Shown: positions 61,295 through 64,000 of the stretch, in pieces
How the letters are laid out: every line of letters begins with the position of its first letter
Position numbering within the stretch: position 1 is the stretch's first letter
From: Nitrosotalea devaniterrae
GTDB lineage: Archaea > Thermoproteota > Nitrososphaeria > Nitrososphaerales > Nitrosopumilaceae
Length of the DNA: 64,000 bases
Reading direction: 5' to 3'
Assembly (NCBI GenBank): GCA_900065925.1
Contig: LN890280.1
Location: 1,604,451-1,668,450, forward strand
The notes under the pieces: model-generated
What the model saw: the letters and a program-made list of their open reading frames with translations, nothing else
Told to the model about the DNA's origin: nothing
The model's database searches: none
Program-made: the position numbers and the translations under genes

Positions 61295-62032
61295 ATGGCG
61301 TTAGATGGATGGCATCAAAAATATCTAGAAATTTTAAAAGAATTCAATTATAATAGATCAAGAGAGATAAGATCAGCCAAGATCCTCAATTCATTTCTAA
61401 AGAGTGGATTCCGATTAGATTCAATAAAAAAAAAAATTAAAAATAAAATTGTCTTTGTTATTGGAGCAGGACCATCTTTGGATTACTCTTTACTACATCT
61501 TAAAAAATTCAAAGGTTTTACAAAAATTGTTGCAGATGGTGCAACACAGGCATTACTTGAAAATAACATAACACCCGATATCATAGTGACAGATCTTGAT
61601 GGCAATATGGAATATCTCAAAAGATCGTCTGAATTAAAATCAATAATGGTTGTTCATGCTCATGGAGATAATATCAGTAGATTGCCATTTGCAATTTCAT
61701 TTAGACATTGTATAGGCACCACAGAAGACAAACCATTTGGAAAAATTAAAAACTTTGGAGGATTCACAGATGGTGATAGATGCGTATTTCTTGCCAATTA
61801 TTTCAAGGCATCAAAAATCATTCTAATTGGAATGGATTTTGGAACTAACATAGGAAAATATTCCAAAGGCAAAGTACATAACAAATCTATAAAGATAAAA
61901 AAGTTGAGAAAAGGAAAATCGCTCTTAGAATGGCTTGCTTCAAAGAGTGACGTAGATCTTTACACAACGTCTCATCCAATATCAGGATTCAAAAATATAA
62001 AATTAACAGATCTTCAAAGGCTGGTCAGATAG
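61295..62032 (+). CDS. mptE: 6-hydroxymethylpterin diphosphokinase MptE-like
   Basis: 245 residues. 'FVIGAGPSLDYSLLHLKKF', 'KIVADGATQALLENNITPDIIVTDLDGNMEYL' and 'LIGMDFGTNIGKYSKGKV' match the archaeal MptE (DUF115) family, which makes 6-hydroxymethyl-dihydropterin diphosphate, the substrate of the DHPS encoded just upstream on the other strand. Start codons of the two genes are only 10 bases apart. Confidence 0.88.
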   Translation: MALDGWHQKYLEILKEFNYNRSREIRSAKILNSFLKSGFRLDSIKKKIKNKIVFVIGAGPSLDYSLLHLKKFKGFTKIVADGATQALLENNITPDIIVTDLDGNMEYLKRSSELKSIMVVHAHGDNISRLPFAISFRHCIGTTEDKPFGKIKNFGGFTDGDRCVFLANYFKASKIILIGMDFGTNIGKYSKGKVHNKSIKIKKLRKGKSLLEWLASKSDVDLYTTSHPISGFKNIKLTDLQRLVR

Positions 62033-62078
62033 TAGCACTTGTTTTAATATTTATTATCCATTTAACAATAGAAAAAAC

Positions 62079-62636
62079 ATGGATTATTCAGAAGAAAATT
62101 TACGTGATATTTTAGAATTAAGAGAATGGATCTCTGGAGAGATTGAGAAAAAAGAGATAGAGATCGATAAATTTCGACATAACCTTCGTATTCTTGATTC
62201 ACTTGTAAAACAATCTAGTTTTAGTAAGGCATCATCTCTTGTATCTAGCAAACAGGATACACAGCAAAATCAACAATCCTCTTCTTCTATAATTCCCATT
62301 AAAACACCAGACAATAAAATTTTAGCAAACGCACATGTGACATCCGATGAGCTAGTAATCATTCCATCAGAAGACACCGTGTTAGACATTGAAACACATC
62401 CATTCAAATCATTTTTCCTAGGAAGAATAATTGGAGGAATGGAAAATCAAGATAAACTAGATATTCAAAATGGCAAGATTCCACAAAATACTGCAATATC
62501 ATGTTTAATAAATAAAGATGGCAGTAGAATCAGAGAAATTCTCATCAAGAATTATCGTCAAAAAGAAAGAGTAAACGAGATAATAAATACAGTAACATGG
62601 TCATTTTCCAGAATGATTGAAAACTCTCAAAAGTGA
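62079..62636 (+). CDS. Unknown archaeal-type protein with N-terminal coiled coil
   Basis: 185 residues. Residues 1-50 form a charged coiled coil ('LRDILELREWISGEIEKKEIEIDKFRHNLRILDSLV'), followed by a Ser/Gln-rich linker (52-75) and a compact C-terminal domain ('ITH...FKSFFLGRIIGGMENQDKLDIQNGKI'). I recognise no family. It precedes guaA by four bases on the same strand, so it is probably co-transcribed. Confidence 0.68.
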   Translation: MDYSEENLRDILELREWISGEIEKKEIEIDKFRHNLRILDSLVKQSSFSKASSLVSSKQDTQQNQQSSSSIIPIKTPDNKILANAHVTSDELVIIPSEDTVLDIETHPFKSFFLGRIIGGMENQDKLDIQNGKIPQNTAISCLINKDGSRIREILIKNYRQKERVNEIINTVTWSFSRMIENSQK

Positions 62637-62640
62637 TATC

Positions 62641-64000
62641 ATGGATAAAATAATTGTACTAGATTTTGGTTCGCAGTATAGTCATCTCATTTGTAGAAGA
62701 ATTAGAGAATTTTCAGTCTATTCAGAACTTGTTCCATACAACATATCACTTGAAGAACTAAAAAAAATGAATCCAAAAGGAATAGTATTCAGTGGTGGAC
62801 CTGCAAGTGTATACAATAAGGATTCACCACAGCCATCAAATGGAATATTTGAGATGGGACTTCCAGTACTTGGCATATGTTATGGTCATCAATTAATTGT
62901 CAATAAATTTGGAGGTAAGGTTAAACGCTCTCATAAGGAATACGGATCTTCTTTACTTAGCATAGATAACAGCTCGGATCTGCTTGCAGGTATGGGTCAA
63001 TCAACAAGAGCTTGGATGAGTCATGGAGATGCGGCAGAAAGATTACCTGAGGGGTTTAATGTTATAGGACATACTGAAAATTCGTTTGCAGCAGCAATTG
63101 CAAATAAACAGAATATGATATACGGTATTCAATTCCATCCAGAAGTAATTCATACTGAAAATGGAACACAAGTTCTCAAGAATTTTGTTCTAGACATATG
63201 CAAAGCAAAACAAGATTGGACCTTGGAAAATTTCGTAGAGACAACTGTATCAGAAATTTCAAAGATTGAAGGTGATGTATTATGTGGTATAAGTGGAGGT
63301 ATTGACTCCACAGTAGCCGCATTATTGATTCAAAAGGCAATAGGAAATAGACTCAAATGTGTTTTTGTCGATAATGGTCTTTTACGACTGGATGAAGAGG
63401 TGGAAGTAGAAAAAATGTTTGAAAATAATTTTGGAATGAATTTTACAGCAATAAATGCCAAGGAAAGATTTCTTAGTAGACTCAAAGGAATAGTAGATCC
63501 TGAGCAGAAACGAATGATTGTAGGAGAAGAATTTGTTAAGGTGTTTACTGAATTTGCTGAGAAGAACGGCCCCTTCAAGTGGTTAGCACAAGGCACACTT
63601 TATCCAGATGTCATAGAAAGTGGAGTTTCAAAAGGCCCTGCAGCAGTAATTAAGACTCATCACAATGTTGGAGGATTACCATCATGGTTAAATCTGAAAG
63701 TCTTAGAGCCTCTCAGGTTTCTTTACAAGGATGAAGTAAGAAAGGTTGGTAAAATTTTAGGTGTGCCAGATAAACTTCTTAATCGTCATCCATTTCCAGG
63801 ACCTGGCCTTGCAGTAAGAATAATGGGTGAATTGACTCCAGAAAAATTGCAGATCTCAAAACATGCAAGTAAGATTGTAGAAAATGAGCTTATTTCATCA
63901 GGATGGTATGACAAGGTTTGGCAAGCTTATGCGGCAGTTGGAGATGATAGAGCTGTAGGAGTAGTAGGCGATGAGAGAAAATATGGGCATGTTGTTCTAG
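62641..64000 (+). CDS. guaA: GMP synthase (glutamine-hydrolysing), 3' end cut by window
   Basis: The frame opens at ATG 62,641 and is still open at the window end (about 453 of some 510 residues). Glutaminase domain: 'IIVLDFGSQYSHLICRRIRE', 'FSGGPASVY', 'LGICYGHQLI' with the nucleophile Cys, 'GIQFHPEVIHTENG'. ATP-pyrophosphatase domain: 'LCGISGGIDSTVAA' P-loop, 'FVDNGLLR', then the dimerisation part ('NRHPFPGPGLAVRIMGE'). It aminates XMP to GMP, completing the step after guaB. Glutaminase and synthase are fused, unlike in many archaea where they are separate. Confidence 0.93.
   Translation, partial: MDKIIVLDFGSQYSHLICRRIREFSVYSELVPYNISLEELKKMNPKGIVFSGGPASVYNKDSPQPSNGIFEMGLPVLGICYGHQLIVNKFGGKVKRSHKEYGSSLLSIDNSSDLLAGMGQSTRAWMSHGDAAERLPEGFNVIGHTENSFAAAIANKQNMIYGIQFHPEVIHTENGTQVLKNFVLDICKAKQDWTLENFVETTVSEISKIEGDVLCGISGGIDSTVAALLIQKAIGNRLKCVFVDNGLLRLDEEVEVEKMFENNFGMNFTAINAKERFLSRLKGIVDPEQKRMIVGEEFVKVFTEFAEKNGPFKWLAQGTLYPDVIESGVSKGPAAVIKTHHNVGGLPSWLNLKVLEPLRFLYKDEVRKVGKILGVPDKLLNRHPFPGPGLAVRIMGELTPEKLQISKHASKIVENELISSGWYDKVWQAYAAVGDDRAVGVVGDERKYGHVVL

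Overview
The window reads as a chromosome segment of an ammonia-oxidising-type archaeon of the Nitrososphaerota (Thaumarchaeota). It is AT-rich, genes are short-spaced, many genes appear to be leaderless with a TATA box about 26-29 bases before the start codon, and the core gene set is archaeal: Cdc48, GatD/GatE, Sm-like protein with L37e, SRP RNA, TiaS, Dph2, Csl4, HMG-CoA reductase, MptE. Secreted proteins carry the plastocyanin, CFI-box and HYR/Ig-like modules common in thaumarchaea. A secreted G1-type (acid-acting) glutamic peptidase hints at an acidophile such as the Nitrosotalea group; that last step is inference.

Bases 1 to about 15,100 form an accessory island. It opens with the end of a tyrosine recombinase, then a divergent regulator/membrane-protein pair, an AbrB protein, and a two-gene short prokaryotic Argonaute system: TIR-APAZ plus a catalytically dead MID-PIWI Argonaute (SPARTA type, a described class of defence system). 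Next to it is a AAA-type ATPase with a C-terminal winged helix whose gene is bracketed by 42-bp inverted repeats matching at 41 of 42 positions, each arm itself a palindrome. From 8.5 to 12.8 kb lies a cluster of tiny ribbon-helix-helix-like genes (four intact, one decayed, plus one larger RHH protein), mostly too short for routine gene calling and sharing a promoter motif, mixed with a Cys-rich peptide, a zinc-ribbon microprotein and secreted proteins. The island ends with the G1 peptidase and a second gene encoding a free-standing copy of its propeptide-like domain, a possible inhibitor.

Bases 15,170 to 53,770 are core genome. On the plus strand: purU, a creatininase-family hydrolase, Sm-like protein, L37e, rpiA, a tRNA thiolation enzyme, SRP RNA, cdc48, gatD and gatE. 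On the minus strand: acyP, L2, tRNA-Leu, a chaperone cluster (grpE-dnaK-dnaJ), a ubiquitin-like/E1 fusion abutting thrC, a nine-gene histidine operon (hisG-D-C-HAD-B-H-A-F-I), HMG-CoA reductase, a PQQ-type sugar dehydrogenase, an intron-bearing initiator tRNA-Met, tiaS and a set of large secreted proteins; dph2 is on the plus strand.

Bases 53,800 to 57,000 are a second small islet (two AbrB-like proteins, an unknown zinc-motif protein, a complete tyrosine recombinase and a pair of diverged 74-bp repeats). The window closes with core genes: csl4, pheA, guaB, folP with mptE (pterin synthesis), and the first part of guaA. Function calls rest on reading motifs by eye; no database search was run.
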